A stretch of 64,000 nt of DNA from Amycolatopsis palatopharyngis (GCF_003385185.1 NZ_PQHZ01000019.1:1-64000); one strand, 5' to 3'; shown: positions 50,977-61,224, counted from the stretch's first letter. The notes: generated by a model from the letters alone, not told the origin. A program made the numbers and translations.

Positions 50977-51100
50977 CGCCTGCAAGTACACCCAAGCAAG
51001 ATCCACATCGGCTTTAACCGCAGCCAAGTGGCGGGGCGATGGGCGTGGGTTGGTGGTAGAAAACTGCGAAGTTGACCTTGCTTGGGTGTACTTGCAGGCG
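50977..51100. repeat. Perfect 24-bp inverted repeat element (124 bp)
   Basis: The 24-bp arms at 50977-51000 and 51077-51100 are exact reverse complements around a 76-base centre. One arm contains CTTGCTTGGGTGTACTTGCA, and a close copy is at 7-29 of the window. No ORF of meaning lies inside. The element is between the transporter and the deacetylase gene and may be a small non-coding mobile element or hairpin. Confidence 0.8.
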
Positions 51101-51235
51101 CACCAATGGTGAGGGGGCTGGGACTGGGGTGGGTCTCGCAGCGGCGGGAGGGCGCCCTGAGGTGTTGGGGTGGTTTCGCTGGGGCGTCACCTCGGGGAAA
51201 TGCGGCGGCCACTCCCGTCGGGCCTACTGGGTGGC

Positions 51236-51943
51236 GTGGACGCACGTTTGCTCGTCTCACTGTCCGGCATCAACTCCCGATCACTGCAGCGCTGCGCCGA
51301 GCTGGCCACGGAGCTGGACCAGCGGCAGGTACCGCTGTCCATGCTCGCCACTCCGAACACCGCCGAGCCCGACGCCACAGCATGGATGCGCACCCGTGCC
51401 CGCGCCGGCGACGACGTCCTGCTGCACGGCTACGACCACCGCGTCACCCCGACGCATACGGTCCGGATCGGCCGTAAGGCGGAGTTCGCCGCGCTGCCTG
51501 CGCACGAAGCCCGGCTGCGGCTGATCGCGGCGACCTCGGCCCTGGAACGCACCGGCCTGCGGGCCGACGGATTCGCCCCGCCGCGCTGGCTCGTCTCCCG
51601 CGGCACCCTGGACGCACTGCGCGAACGCGGGTTCTCGCTGTGCGCCGACCTGTCGGCGGTCCGGATCCTGCGCACCGGCGAGGTCCACCGCGCGCGGGTA
51701 CAGGGATTCGGCGGTCAGCGTCAGCGCACGGAGACCGTCCGCTGCTTCGCGCTGGTACTCAGCGCCGCCCGCTCGGCCCGCCGTGGCGGCCTGGTCCGGC
51801 TCGGCGTCGACGCCGCCGATCTGGCGCACGCCAGCAGGCGCCAGGCGTTTCTCGATGCCGTCGACATCGCCCTCGAGGCGGGAGCGCGCGGTGCGACCTA
51901 TTCGGCTACAGCCGCGCGTACTCGCCGCGTGGCAGCACCCTGA
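51236..51943 (+). CDS. DUF2334-like polysaccharide deacetylase-fold protein
   Basis: A 235-residue protein. From VDARLLVSLSGINSRSLQRCAELATELDQRQVPLSMLATPN it resembles the DUF2334/polysaccharide deacetylase barrel, with LLHGYDHRVTPTHT as a metal-binding HGxxHR-like motif and DGFAPPRWLVSRGTLDALRERGFSLC in the middle. GTG 51236 is chosen because upstream codons look non-coding. Its end overlaps the convergent MBL gene by 38 bases. A carbohydrate-deacetylating or amidase role is possible. Confidence 0.7.
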   Translation: MDARLLVSLSGINSRSLQRCAELATELDQRQVPLSMLATPNTAEPDATAWMRTRARAGDDVLLHGYDHRVTPTHTVRIGRKAEFAALPAHEARLRLIAATSALERTGLRADGFAPPRWLVSRGTLDALRERGFSLCADLSAVRILRTGEVHRARVQGFGGQRQRTETVRCFALVLSAARSARRGGLVRLGVDAADLAHASRRQAFLDAVDIALEAGARGATYSATAARTRRVAAP

Positions 51944-52541
51944 CCTCGGTGCTTTCGGGCGCGAGATTGGTGAACAGCCCGTAGTGCATGGCGGGGTTGG
52001 CGAGCACCGCCTCGTGGATCGGCACGGCGAGTCGTGGCCCGACCGCGCGCAGGAAGTTCACCGCCTCACTCGCCTTCAGCCACGGCGCGCCGGTGGGCAG
52101 GCCCAGCACGTCGATCTGCTGCTCCGGAACATGGAACGAGTCGCCGGGGTGATAGAAGGCGCCGTCGCCGAACACGAATCCGACGTTGGGCACCACCGGG
52201 ATGTCGGTGTGGATCACCGCATGCCGCCCGCCGACGGTGTTCACCTCGGTTTCGCCGATGGTGAGCACGTCGCCCGCGTGTGCGGTACGAGCGGGTAGCC
52301 CGAGCTTCTCGACCGTCTCGGCCGTACCGGGGTCGGTGATCAGTTCGGCGCCCGGATTCGCGGCCAGCAGCGCGGGCAGGCGTTCGGAGTCGATGTGGTC
52401 GAAATGCTGATGCGTGATGAGGACCGCGTCCAGCTCCCGCTCGTTCTCGAAGCCTGCGGAGAACGTACCGGGGTCGACCAGTATTCGGGCGCTGTCCGTC
52501 TCGAGCAGAACGCAAGAATGTCCGAAGTGGACGATACGCAT
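51906..52541 (-). CDS. MBL-fold metallo-hydrolase (UlaG-like)
   Basis: Metallo-beta-lactamase-fold hydrolase of 211 residues with MRIVHFGHSCVLLETDSARILVDPGTFS, the zinc motif ITHQHFDHID and a later FYHPGDSFHVP with the bridging Asp. UlaG-like proteins cleave lactones or phosphodiesters, and the substrate here is unknown. It is downstream of the ArsR-like regulator on the same strand with 35 bases between, so they may be one transcript. Confidence 0.88.
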   Translation of the reverse strand: MRIVHFGHSCVLLETDSARILVDPGTFSAGFENERELDAVLITHQHFDHIDSERLPALLAANPGAELITDPGTAETVEKLGLPARTAHAGDVLTIGETEVNTVGGRHAVIHTDIPVVPNVGFVFGDGAFYHPGDSFHVPEQQIDVLGLPTGAPWLKASEAVNFLRAVGPRLAVPIHEAVLANPAMHYGLFTNLAPESTEVRVLPRGEYARL

Positions 52542-52576
52542 CTGTTCTCCCTGCTACGGAGGCATGTTCATCAAGG

Positions 52577-53536
52577 CTACGTCCAGGGTGCCGAGCCGTC
52601 GAGGAGTGCGTCCCCGAGTGGGGTACGGCGATACAGCACGCCACGGCCGCTCCGGCTCGCCGTCAGCAGCCCCGCGTCGCGCAGGGCGGTCAGGTGCTCG
52701 GAGACCGTGCTCGGGGCGAACCCCAACCTGCCGGCGAGGGCGGCCGTGGTGGCCGGCGCGTCCAGTGCGTGCAGCAGCGTCGCCTTCGTCCTGCCGACCA
52801 CCGCCGTCAGCGCGGCGTCCGGGGCAGGTCGCGACGACCACAACTCGGCCACTCCCCGCGCGGGATAGAGCACCGACGGCTGCCACGGAGGCACCATCAT
52901 CACGCCCACTCTCGGCCAGGCGAATACGCAGGGCAGCAGGGCGAGCCCGCGCTCGTCCAGTTCGAGCCGCGCGCGGCTGCGGCTTTCGACGGCCAGCACC
53001 GCACCGGCCAGCCGGATCTGTGGATGGAGCCCGGCAAGGGCGAGCGCCGTACCGCCCTCGGCGAGCCTCGCGGACCGATACGCGATGTCGGCGGCGAGCG
53101 TCTCCCGGATCTTCGGCCAATGCGGTGCGACGAGTTCGGCCCACACGAGCTCCAGCTGGTCGGCGAGCAGATCGCGGGCCCGCTGTGGATCGTCCGGCAG
53201 CGCGCCGAGATCGGCATCGACCATGGCAAGTTCGGTGGCGACCTGTTCGGCAGGTGTCCTGCGGACCTCGGCGAGTTGCGCCTGTGCGGTGGTGCGGGGT
53301 CCGGAAGGGGGTGGGCTGAGGAAGTCGGTGATGTAGTGCCGTGCGCCGAGTACCAGCCGCAGTTCGCCGATCGGCAACGTGCTTGCCCTGCGCGCGGCTT
53401 CGGTCAGCCAGGGCAGATGCGCCGGGTGCCCACGCAGGCCGAACAGTGTTTGCACCGCGCCCAGCGCTTCCTCCAACGGCGAGATCGCGAACCGCACACG
53501 GTTGGTGCTCGCCCGCGTGAGGACCAGTTCGATCAC
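52577..53536 (-). CDS. ArsR-type winged-helix regulator with DUF5937-like domain
   Basis: A 319-residue protein whose C-terminal part is an ArsR-like winged helix (ALTAVVGRTKATLLHALDAPATTAALAGRLGFAPSTVSEHLTALRDAGLLTASRSGRGVLYRRTPLGDALL). The N-terminal two-thirds (IELVLTRASTNRVRFAISPLEEALGAVQTL) matches actinobacterial DUF5937. The start at GTG 53536 rather than 53545 is a judgement. It is divergent from an MFS exporter, its likely target. Confidence 0.82.
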   Translation of the reverse strand: MIELVLTRASTNRVRFAISPLEEALGAVQTLFGLRGHPAHLPWLTEAARRASTLPIGELRLVLGARHYITDFLSPPPSGPRTTAQAQLAEVRRTPAEQVATELAMVDADLGALPDDPQRARDLLADQLELVWAELVAPHWPKIRETLAADIAYRSARLAEGGTALALAGLHPQIRLAGAVLAVESRSRARLELDERGLALLPCVFAWPRVGVMMVPPWQPSVLYPARGVAELWSSRPAPDAALTAVVGRTKATLLHALDAPATTAALAGRLGFAPSTVSEHLTALRDAGLLTASRSGRGVLYRRTPLGDALLDGSAPWT

Positions 53537-53610
53537 GCCGACCACCGCCGTCCAATTCGGCCCTGCCCGAATCAGTATCGCGCATCATCGCCGCGCCGCA
53601 GAGTTCGTCC

Positions 53611-54753
53611 ATGACGACGATCGACCACGCCGGCCCCACCGGCCTCCTACGGCATGTCGGGTACTGGCGCTGGTCCGCCGGGGTCCAGCTCGCACGGCTG
53701 CCCACCACGATGGCCCCGCTGGCGTTCACCGTGCTGACCACCGCCACCACGGGTTCCTACCGCCTCGGTGGCGTGATGATGTCGGTGTTCGTGGTGGCCG
53801 AACTGCTCGGTGCCGTTCCGGCAGGCAGATTTCTCGACCGGATCGGTGCGGGCAGGGGCATCGTGCTGATGCTGGTCGCCGCCGCGACGGGGCTCACCGC
53901 GCTCGCTGCTGCAGCCGCGGCGGGGGCGTCACCGATCGTGCTACTCGTACTGGTGGTCGTGCCCGGTGTCGTGGCAGGCGGGCTCTCGGGCGGCTTCCGC
54001 ACCCTCCTCGCGGGAACCGTCGACGATGCGCTGCTGCCGAGGGCGATCGCGGTGGACGCCATGTTGATGGAGGCCGTGCTCATCGGTGGCCCCATGCTGG
54101 TGGTGCTGCTGAATCTGGTGGACTCGCTGCTGCCGCTGGCCGCGATGGCCGTGGTCTACCTGCTCGCGGCCACCTGCGCGCCCCGCACGGTCACGGTGCG
54201 GGTGGAGCAACCGGCGCAGCGCCCCAAGCTGCCGATCGGCGCGGCGGCGTGCTGGCTCGCGTGCCTGTTCTCCATCGGGCACCTGTTGTCCACGGTCGAG
54301 GTCGCTCCGCTGCCGCTGGCGCAGCGCCTGGGTGCGGGGGAAGCGGCGGCGGCCCTGATCGTGGCCGTGTTGTCCGGCGCGAGTATCGGCGGCAGCGCGT
54401 TGTTCGCCTGGCGCGGCCGCACCACCAGGGCCTCGGCGATCGTTTTTCTCTGCGGGTTCGTCGTGGGCGGGGTGCTGGCGGCGATCGGGCACGGCTGGCC
54501 GGGCCTGCTGGCTGGGGTGGTGCTCATCGGCGTATGCGTCGGGCCGTTGCTCACGGTGGCGTCGGTGCGATTGCAGCGGCTGTTGCCGGCGGGGCGGCGG
54601 TCCGAGGGCTTCTCGGTGGCCTTCGCGGTCAACGCGTCCGGTTTCGGAATCGGTTCACTCACCGTCGGACTGCTACCGCTGCACCTGGCCCCGTTGCTCG
54701 GCGCGGGTAGTGCGGCGCTGGCCTGTGCCATTCTGGTGGTACGCCCTTCCTGA
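53611..54753 (+). CDS. MFS transporter
   Basis: A 380-residue, about 12-helix major facilitator with motif A-like PAGRFLDRIGAGRGIVLM after helix 2 and Gly/Ala-rich helices throughout. No substrate motif is recognised. It is divergent from the ArsR/DUF5937 regulator, and the 74-base gap probably holds both promoters. Efflux of a small molecule is the default assumption. Confidence 0.85.
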   Translation: MTTIDHAGPTGLLRHVGYWRWSAGVQLARLPTTMAPLAFTVLTTATTGSYRLGGVMMSVFVVAELLGAVPAGRFLDRIGAGRGIVLMLVAAATGLTALAAAAAAGASPIVLLVLVVVPGVVAGGLSGGFRTLLAGTVDDALLPRAIAVDAMLMEAVLIGGPMLVVLLNLVDSLLPLAAMAVVYLLAATCAPRTVTVRVEQPAQRPKLPIGAAACWLACLFSIGHLLSTVEVAPLPLAQRLGAGEAAAALIVAVLSGASIGGSALFAWRGRTTRASAIVFLCGFVVGGVLAAIGHGWPGLLAGVVLIGVCVGPLLTVASVRLQRLLPAGRRSEGFSVAFAVNASGFGIGSLTVGLLPLHLAPLLGAGSAALACAILVVRPS

Positions 54754-54760
54754 CAGCCTG

Positions 54761-54789
54761 TTGGCAGCTTGTCAGTAAGGCCTTAGTCT
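54761..54789 (+). promoter_or_regulatory. Promoter of the aldehyde dehydrogenase gene
   Basis: TTGGCA (54761-54766), a 17-base spacer and TAGTCT (54784-54789) form a good vegetative promoter 33 bases upstream of the ATG. Unlike the purD and purB promoters it leaves a leader with a ribosome-binding site. Confidence 0.65.
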
Positions 54790-54822
54790 GGCCTAGCAGC
54801 CGAGCCGATGGAGGCATGCCTG

Positions 54823-56343
54823 ATGACCCGCATCGTGGAACCCGCCGAGCAGCCCACACCGGAGGCGGCCGCCCCGGCCAGGGAGACGTTCGACTCGCTC
54901 AATCCGGCGACCGACGAGGTCGTGGGCACGTACCCGGTGCACACCGCCGAGGAGGTCGAGCAGGCCGTTGCCCGCGCTCGCGAGGCCGCGCTGTGGTGGG
55001 ACTCGCTCGGTTTCGACGGCAGGGCCGAACGGCTGCGCCGGTGGAAGGGCGTGCTGGCGCGACGGCTCGCGCAGCTGTGCGACGTCGTGCACACCGAGAC
55101 CGGTAAGCCGCACGGGGACGCACAGCTGGAGGCCGTGCTGGCCATCGAGCACATCGCCTGGGCGAGCAAGAACGCGCGCAAGGTGCTCGGCAAGCAGCGA
55201 AGGGCCGCGGGCCTGCTGCTGTCCAACCAGGCGGCGAGCGTGGAGTACCAGCCGCTCGGCGTCGTCGGCGTGATCGGACCGTGGAACTACCCGGTCTACA
55301 CGCCGCTGGGTTCGGTCAGCTACGCACTGGCAGCGGGCAACGCGGTCGTGTTCAAGCCGAGCGAGTACACCCCCGGCGTTGGCAAATGGCTCGTCGACGC
55401 GTTCAACGAGGTGGTGCCAGAGCACCCGGTGCTGCAGCTGATCACCGGCTTCGGTGCGACGGGTGCGGCACTGACCAAATCCGGGGTGGACAAGATCGCC
55501 TTCACCGGATCGGCCGCCACCGGCAAGAAGGTGATGGCCTCGGCCGCCGAGACGCTGACCCCGGTCATCATCGAGGGTGGTGGGAAGGACCCGTTGCTGG
55601 TCGATGCCGACGCCAACCTGGACGCGGCGGCGGACGCCACCGTCTGGGGCGCGTTCTCCAACTCCGGACAGACCTGTGTGGGTGTCGAGCGGGTGTATGT
55701 GCACGAGCAGGTACACGACGAGTTCGTCGCCAAGGTCGTCGAGCGGGCGAAGCAGGTGCGGGCGGGAGCGGATCCCGGTGCGCAGTACGGGCCCATGACC
55801 ATGCCGAGCCAGATCGACGTCGTCCGCAGGCACATCGCCGACGCGCTCGCCAAGGGCGGCAGGGCTCTCGTCGGCGGTGCCGACGCCGTCGGCGACCGGT
55901 ACGTGCAGCCGACCGTGCTGGTCGACGTGCCGGAGGACTCGATCGCCGTGCGCGAGGAGACATTCGGTCCCACCGTCACCATCGCCAAGGTGCGCGATAT
56001 GGACGAGGCGATCGAGAAGGCCAACGACTCGACGTTCGGGCTCGGCTCGACGGTGTTCTCCAAACGGCGCGGCATGGAGCTCGCCCGCCGCCTGCGCACC
56101 GGGCAGACCGCGATCAACGCGCCCCTGTCCTTCGCCGGGATCGCGTCACTGCCGTTCGGCGGGGTCGGCGACTCGGGCTTCGGCCGGATCCACGGCCCGG
56201 AGGGCCTGCGCGAGTTCGCCAGGGCGAAGTCGATCGCCAGGCAGCGCTACACCGCACCGCTGGCACTGACGACGTTCAGCCGTTCGGAGAAGACCGACGC
56301 CCTCGTCGGCAAGCTGATGGCCGTGATGCACGGCAAGCGCTGA
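54823..56343 (+). CDS. Aldehyde dehydrogenase
   Basis: NAD(P)-dependent aldehyde dehydrogenase of 506 residues. It has the cofactor region [26 protein letters not shown], the general base Glu251 in IIEGGGKDP (EGGGKD instead of the usual ELGGK) and the nucleophile Cys285 in SNSGQTCVG. The motif [14 protein letters not shown] is typical of succinate-semialdehyde/betaine-type enzymes. ATG 54823 follows GGAGG by eight bases. It is convergent with the GMC oxidoreductase, and the two could act in one alcohol-to-acid pathway. Confidence 0.93.
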   Translation: MTRIVEPAEQPTPEAAAPARETFDSLNPATDEVVGTYPVHTAEEVEQAVARAREAALWWDSLGFDGRAERLRRWKGVLARRLAQLCDVVHTETGKPHGDAQLEAVLAIEHIAWASKNARKVLGKQRRAAGLLLSNQAASVEYQPLGVVGVIGPWNYPVYTPLGSVSYALAAGNAVVFKPSEYTPGVGKWLVDAFNEVVPEHPVLQLITGFGATGAALTKSGVDKIAFTGSAATGKKVMASAAETLTPVIIEGGGKDPLLVDADANLDAAADATVWGAFSNSGQTCVGVERVYVHEQVHDEFVAKVVERAKQVRAGADPGAQYGPMTMPSQIDVVRRHIADALAKGGRALVGGADAVGDRYVQPTVLVDVPEDSIAVREETFGPTVTIAKVRDMDEAIEKANDSTFGLGSTVFSKRRGMELARRLRTGQTAINAPLSFAGIASLPFGGVGDSGFGRIHGPEGLREFARAKSIARQRYTAPLALTTFSRSEKTDALVGKLMAVMHGKR

Positions 56344-56371
56344 TTCCAGCGCCGCCTGCGGTGTGTTGGGG

Positions 56372-56425
56372 TTCCCCAATGTGGCATTGGGGAACTCCAA
56401 CGTCCCTAATGCCACATTGGGGAAC
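56372..56425. repeat. Two tandem CCCCAAT...ATTGGGG palindromes
   Basis: Two family-B units lie in the 99-base convergent gap between the aldehyde dehydrogenase and GMC oxidoreductase genes, with an AACTCCAACGTCC linker. The second unit reads CTAATGCCACATTGGGG. It is placed like the purA copy between convergent genes. Confidence 0.88.
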
Positions 56426-56442
56426 CCCCCGGCCCGCCGGAA

Positions 56443-58020
56443 TCAGCGGCCGCGGATGAGGTCGGCGGCCTTCTCCGCGACCATGATCGTGGGTGCGTTG
56501 GTGTTACCGCGCGGCACCACCGGCATCACCGAGGCGTCGACCACGCGTAGCCCGTCCACCCCTCGGACGCGCAGCGCGGGATCGACGACGGCCTGCTCAC
56601 CGCTGCCCATCGCGCACGTGCCCACCGGGTGGTAGAGGGTCTGGGTGCACTGGCGCACGTGCTCGGCCAGCGCCGTGTCGTCCGGGTCGGCCATCGAGGG
56701 CAGGAACGGCTTGTCCAGGAATCGGGCCAGCGGCCCGGTGCGCCCGATCTCCATCAGCGTGCGGATCCCCGCGAGTGTCGCCTCGAAGTCGGCTGGCTCG
56801 CTGTAGTAGGCGGGGTCGATCTCCGGGCGCCACTGCGGGTGCGCCGAGCGCAGTCGCAGCCTGCCGCGGCTGGCCACGTCGACCAGCGTCGTCGCGGAGG
56901 TGAACCCGGGGACCGTTGGCTCCCGGAAACCGTTGTCGTAGAACAACGTCGGCGCGACGTGGAACTGCATGTCGGGGGCGTCGAGACCGTCTACTGTAGA
57001 CATGAAACCGCCCGCTTCGCCGACGTTGGAGGCAAGTGGGCCGCGTTTGGTGAGCTGCCAGCGCAGCATGCCGACCGGTGTCGCGGCGTCGACGAGGTCC
57101 GTGGTGTCGCGTGTGGACCAGATAACCGGTGTCGCCGGATGGTCGTGCAGGTTCTCGCCGACGCCTGGCAGGTGCACGGCCACGTCGATACCGTGCTCGC
57201 GAAGATGCTCGGCAGGGCCGATGCCGGACAACATGAGCAGCTGGGGTGAGTTGACCGCCCCGCCGCAGAGGATCACCTCGGTACCGGCGTGCGCGGTTTG
57301 CTCCGTTCCGCCATGTAAGAAGGACACGCCGGTGGCCCTGCCATCGGTCACCAGCACCCGGGTGGTCTGTGCGTGGGTACGCACGGTGAGGTTCGGGCGT
57401 TTCATCGCCGGCCGGAGGTACGCGTCGGCCACCGACCAGCGCCTGCCTTTGCGGCAGGTCACCTGGTACAGCCCCGCACCGTCCTGCGACTCTCCGTTGA
57501 AGTCGTCGTTGCGCTTGAGGCCGTGTGAGACGGCGGAGTCGACCCACGCGTTCGAGAGTTCGTGGGTGAAGACGCGGTCCTCGACATGCAGAGGGCCGTC
57601 CGTGCCGTGCAACGGGCCGCCCAGCCGGGTGTTGCCCTCCGCGCGCATGAAGTAAGGCAGCACGTCGGCGTATCCCCAGCCCTCCGCGCCATGCGCGTCG
57701 CGCCAGCCGTCGTAGTCGGCGCGATTACCGCGGATGTAGATCATCGCGTTCATCGACGAGCAGCCGCCGAGCATCTTGCCGCGTGGCCAGTAGGCGGAGC
57801 GGCCGAGGTGTTTCTGTTCTGTGGTCTCGTAGTTCCAGTCCCATTGGGTCTTGAACAAGGAGGCGAAGGCCGCTGGGATGTGGATCTCGTCGGCGGTGTC
57901 CTCGCCGCCCGCCTCCAGCAGCAGCACTCGTGCCGATGGATCCTCGGTCAGGCGGTTCGCCAGCACGCATCCGGCGCTGCCCGCTCCGACGATCACGTAG
58001 TCCCAGTCCTGATCGGCCAC
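56443..58020 (-). CDS. GMC-family oxidoreductase (choline dehydrogenase-like)
   Basis: Flavoprotein of 525 residues that oxidises an alcohol. It has the dinucleotide-binding [16 protein letters not shown] near residue 9, [42 protein letters not shown] and the C-terminal His motif [11 protein letters not shown] with [23 protein letters not shown] 58020 has AGGAGG five bases away and is preferred to ATG 58152. Choline, alkanol or sugar alcohol is possible. The convergent aldehyde dehydrogenase could act next. Confidence 0.92.
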   Translation of the reverse strand: MADQDWDYVIVGAGSAGCVLANRLTEDPSARVLLLEAGGEDTADEIHIPAAFASLFKTQWDWNYETTEQKHLGRSAYWPRGKMLGGCSSMNAMIYIRGNRADYDGWRDAHGAEGWGYADVLPYFMRAEGNTRLGGPLHGTDGPLHVEDRVFTHELSNAWVDSAVSHGLKRNDDFNGESQDGAGLYQVTCRKGRRWSVADAYLRPAMKRPNLTVRTHAQTTRVLVTDGRATGVSFLHGGTEQTAHAGTEVILCGGAVNSPQLLMLSGIGPAEHLREHGIDVAVHLPGVGENLHDHPATPVIWSTRDTTDLVDAATPVGMLRWQLTKRGPLASNVGEAGGFMSTVDGLDAPDMQFHVAPTLFYDNGFREPTVPGFTSATTLVDVASRGRLRLRSAHPQWRPEIDPAYYSEPADFEATLAGIRTLMEIGRTGPLARFLDKPFLPSMADPDDTALAEHVRQCTQTLYHPVGTCAMGSGEQAVVDPALRVRGVDGLRVVDASVMPVVPRGNTNAPTIMVAEKAADLIRGR

Positions 58021-58457
58021 GATGCCTCCTGGTATTGGCGCTGCGTCAACGACCGATGATGACCGAAGACACATACTCAGGCCAAGGGTGTCATGTCCGG
58101 ACTGCTCCGTCTGCCTGAATCTGCGGTGTTCGAGCAACTCACTCGCAGTCACGTCCGTCTACCTGACGTCGCGCCTGAGAGGTGCGTGCGTCGGTCGCGG
58201 CGGGTGGCTTGTCGGGGGGCTACCCGCCGCGGCCGTGTGAGGCCGCCGAGCCCGCTCCCGCAACGCTCGGTTAGGCTCAGTAAGGGTTGTGCACAATGCG
58301 GTCGACAGGGGTCGGCCGGAGCTTGCGGAGGCCGGCTCGTGGCGGGCGTATGCAGGTGAGACTCCAGCGGCAGGCGAACCAGCGGCTGTGCATTACCCGA
58401 CTTTGAACAAGACACAGTAAGTACCGCCGACCTGCACAGACGAGGGAGCAGTCTGCC
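58021..58457. other. Gene-free region between GMC oxidoreductase and purS
   Basis: A 437-base divergent interval. It should contain the promoters of the GMC gene and the purSQ operon. No convincing ORF, PurR-type operator or riboswitch was found. Open frames inside it read as shadow sequence. Confidence 0.5.
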
Positions 58458-58697
58458 GTGGCCCGAGTCGTCGTTGACGTCATGCCCAAGCCGGAGATCC
58501 TGGACCCCCAAGGCCAAGCTGTCGCCGGCGCATTGCCGCGCCTCGGTTTTCAGGGGGTCACCGGTGTCCGCCAGGGAAAGCATTTCGAGCTCGAAATCGA
58601 CGATTCCGTCGACGACGAGACGCTCGCCAAGATCGCCGAGGGCTTCCTGGCCAACCCGGTGATCGAGGACTGGACCGTGCGCAGGATCGCCGAATGA
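58458..58697 (+). CDS. purS: Phosphoribosylformylglycinamidine synthase subunit PurS
   Basis: Small subunit of the three-part FGAM synthase found in Gram-positive and actinobacteria. The 79 residues run [22 protein letters not shown]...[11 protein letters not shown], with the family's [16 protein letters not shown] core. GTG 58458 is the only start. Its last codons overlap the purQ ATG (ATGA). Together PurS, PurQ and PurL convert FGAR to FGAM. Confidence 0.95.
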   Translation: MARVVVDVMPKPEILDPQGQAVAGALPRLGFQGVTGVRQGKHFELEIDDSVDDETLAKIAEGFLANPVIEDWTVRRIAE

Positions 58698-59374
58698 CCG
58701 GCCCGCGCGTCGGGGTCGTCACCTTCCCCGGAACCCTGGACGACACGGACGCCGAGCGCGCCGTGCGCTACGCCGACGCCGAACCGGTCTCGCTGTGGCA
58801 TGCCGACGCCGACCTCAAGGGCGTGGACGCCGTGGTCATCCCCGGCGGCTTCTCCTACGGCGACTACCTGCGCGCAGGCGCCATCGCGCGCTTCTCCCCG
58901 GTCATGACCTCGGTGATCGAGGCTGCCCACAAGGGCATGCCGGTGCTCGGGATCTGCAACGGCTTCCAGGTGCTGTGCGAGGCCGGCCTGCTGCCGGGCG
59001 CGCTCGTGCGCAACGAGGGCCTGCACTTCATCTGCCGGGACCAGTGGCTACGCGTGGAGAACAACACCACGGCGTGGAGCACCCGGTACGACGCGGGCGC
59101 CGAGATCCTCATCCCGATGAAGAACATCGACGGTTGCTACGTCGCCGACCAGCCGACCCTGGACATGCTGGAGGCCGAGGGCCGGGTCGTGTTCCGCTAC
59201 GTGGACGGCAACCCGAACGGCTCGCGTGCCGACATCGCCGGCATCACCAGCTCCAACGGACGGGTCGTCGGCCTGATGCCACACCCCGAGCACGCCATCG
59301 ACGCCCTGACCGGTCCGTCCGACGACGGCCTCGGCATCTTCTACTCCGCCCTGGACTCCCTGGTCTCCGCCTGA
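58694..59374 (+). CDS. purQ: Phosphoribosylformylglycinamidine synthase glutaminase subunit PurQ
   Basis: Class I glutaminase of 226 residues that supplies ammonia to PurL. The nucleophile is Cys88 in [11 protein letters not shown], and the His/Glu pair is in [28 protein letters not shown] is the oxyanion region. It is translationally coupled to purS. The downstream purL is unusually separated by an oppositely oriented ABC exporter pair. Confidence 0.96.
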   Translation: MTGPRVGVVTFPGTLDDTDAERAVRYADAEPVSLWHADADLKGVDAVVIPGGFSYGDYLRAGAIARFSPVMTSVIEAAHKGMPVLGICNGFQVLCEAGLLPGALVRNEGLHFICRDQWLRVENNTTAWSTRYDAGAEILIPMKNIDGCYVADQPTLDMLEAEGRVVFRYVDGNPNGSRADIAGITSSNGRVVGLMPHPEHAIDALTGPSDDGLGIFYSALDSLVSA

Positions 59375-59384
59375 CGACGCGCGA

Positions 59385-59458
59385 TATCTCGCACTTTCCC
59401 GGGAAAGTGCGAGATACCCGGCGCGTGCAAGTACCGCGCTTTCCCGGGAAAGTGCGAT
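59385..59458. repeat. Pair of CTTTCCCGGGAAAG palindromes, one a perfect 32-bp palindrome
   Basis: The copy at 59385-59416 is perfectly palindromic over 32 bases, and the second spans about 59433-59457. They lie between the convergent purQ and ABC exporter stops and would make a very strong bidirectional terminator hairpin. Confidence 0.9.
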
Positions 59459-61224
59459 CAGGTGGGGGCGGCGGCTTGGACCAGGCGGGCGTAGGGGCCG
59501 TTCGCGGCGAGTAGCTCGTCGTGGCTGCCCAGTTCGGTGATCCTGCCATCCTCCAGCACCACCACCCGGTCGGCCGCCGCCGCAGTGTGCAGCCGGTGAG
59601 CGATCGCGATCACCGTCCGTCCGGCCAGCACCCGGCTCAGCGAGCGCTCCAGTGCGCGCGCCGAACCGGTGTCCAGCAACGAGGTCGCCTCGTCGAGCAC
59701 CAGCGTGTGCGGGTCGGCCAGCACCACCCGCGCCAGCGCGAGCTGCTGCGCCACGGACGCGGGCACCGCCCGAGCCCCTGACCCGAGCACCGTGTCCAGT
59801 CCCCGCTCCAACGACCGCACCCAGGGCGACGCGCCGACCGCGTCCAGTGCGTCGAGCAGTTCGGCGTCGGTCCACTCCCCGTCACCTTGTCGCTGCGCGG
59901 GCCGCGCGGGCAGAGTCAGGTTCTCCCGCAGCGTGCCGGCGAACACGTGGTGCTCCTGGGTCAGCAGCAGTACCTCACCGCGCAACAGATCCTCCGGCAT
60001 CGAGGAAACCTCGACCCCGCCGATCGTGATCGACCCGCTGGTCGGTGCCGCGATCCCGGCCAGCAACCGGCCCAGCGTCGATTTGCCTGCCCCTGACGGT
60101 CCCACCACCGCAAGCCGCTCGCCCCTTGGTATCCGCAGGTCGACGCCGTGCAGCACCTCTCGGCCCGGCGCATAGCCGAACCGTACGTCGCGCACCCGCG
60201 ACACCGAGTTCTCCGGCGCCTCACCGGACGCACCCCGCCGGTCCTCGCTGCTCGCCCGCACGCCGAGTACGCGGCGCAACGCGGTGCCCGAGATCCGCAG
60301 GTCATCCACCCACCACAGCACCTCGTCCATCGGCTCAGCCAGCGCCTGCGCGTAGAGCACCATCGTGGTGATCGTTCCCAGCTGCACCAGCCCGTCGCTG
60401 TAGGCCCAGGCGCCAAGCAACAGGATCACCGCGATCGGGATCGCGTGCGAGAGCTCCAGCCACGGAACCCACCGCGCCTCCAGCTTGCGCATCATCCGCT
60501 CACCTGTGACCGCTTCCTGCAGGCGATGCTCGCCCTGCGCGATGCGCCGCCCCGTGAGCCCGAGCGCCTCGGCGGTCCGCGCGCCCTCCGCGGTCTCGTG
60601 GAAGCCGGACTGCAGAACCGCCCACCGATCCAGCATCTCCTCGATGGCCTTCGGAATCCGCTTCCAGTACCAGCGGGTGGGGATGCCCAGTACCGGGACC
60701 GCGACGAGTAGCCCGAGTGCCAGCAGCGGCGAGGTCAAGATCATCGCGACGACTGTCAGCACCACCGTGATCAGCGCGATCAGGATCTCCGGGACGGCGT
60801 TGCGGACCGCGTAGCTGATCCGGTCGACGTCGCTCGTCGCGCGGCTGAGCAGGTCGCCGGTGCCCGCGGCCTCGACGGTGCCCAGCGGCAGCCGGAGCGA
60901 CTGCTCCACGAAGTCCTCGCGGGTCTGCGCCAGTACCCGCTCGCCGAGGATGCCCGCCCGCAGCCGCGCTGCCCGTTTCAACACGCCCTGGGCCAGCAGG
61001 ATCCCGACGAACATCAGCGCCAGCAGGTCGATGCTCACCGTGTCGCTGCCCGTGACCACCTTGTCCACGAGCGCGCCGAGGATCTGCGGCCCGGCAAGGC
61101 CGGCGACGGTCGCGATCATGAACAGCCCGATGACGGCCGCGAAACCCGACCGGTGCGTGCGCAGCGTGCCGCGTGCCCAGATCCGGGCCTGCGCGGCCGT
61201 GGCCAGCGGCAGTTTCAGTTGCAC
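59458..61224 (-). CDS. ABC exporter half-transporter, subunit with intact Walker motifs
   Basis: A 588-residue half-transporter: six helices in the first 320 residues, then an ATPase domain. Walker A is GPSGAGKST (375-383), Walker B with catalytic Glu is LVLDE (508-512) and the H-loop His is in AIAHRL (543). The signature loop that should read LSGGQ is degenerate (VPASVAQQ, about 487-494). The start at GTG 61224 overlaps the partner gene by ten bases. It must pair with the upstream subunit, whose NBD has the opposite defects. The substrate is unknown. Confidence 0.9.
   Translation of the reverse strand: MQLKLPLATAAQARIWARGTLRTHRSGFAAVIGLFMIATVAGLAGPQILGALVDKVVTGSDTVSIDLLALMFVGILLAQGVLKRAARLRAGILGERVLAQTREDFVEQSLRLPLGTVEAAGTGDLLSRATSDVDRISYAVRNAVPEILIALITVVLTVVAMILTSPLLALGLLVAVPVLGIPTRWYWKRIPKAIEEMLDRWAVLQSGFHETAEGARTAEALGLTGRRIAQGEHRLQEAVTGERMMRKLEARWVPWLELSHAIPIAVILLLGAWAYSDGLVQLGTITTMVLYAQALAEPMDEVLWWVDDLRISGTALRRVLGVRASSEDRRGASGEAPENSVSRVRDVRFGYAPGREVLHGVDLRIPRGERLAVVGPSGAGKSTLGRLLAGIAAPTSGSITIGGVEVSSMPEDLLRGEVLLLTQEHHVFAGTLRENLTLPARPAQRQGDGEWTDAELLDALDAVGASPWVRSLERGLDTVLGSGARAVPASVAQQLALARVVLADPHTLVLDEATSLLDTGSARALERSLSRVLAGRTVIAIAHRLHTAAAADRVVVLEDGRITELGSHDELLAANGPYARLVQAAAPT

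Noticed and set aside
52554..53750. 398-codon minus-strand frame overlapping the ArsR/DUF5937 gene
   Set aside because: It is another frame of the same strand region with Arg-rich shadow composition. The 52577-53536 frame has a clear winged helix.
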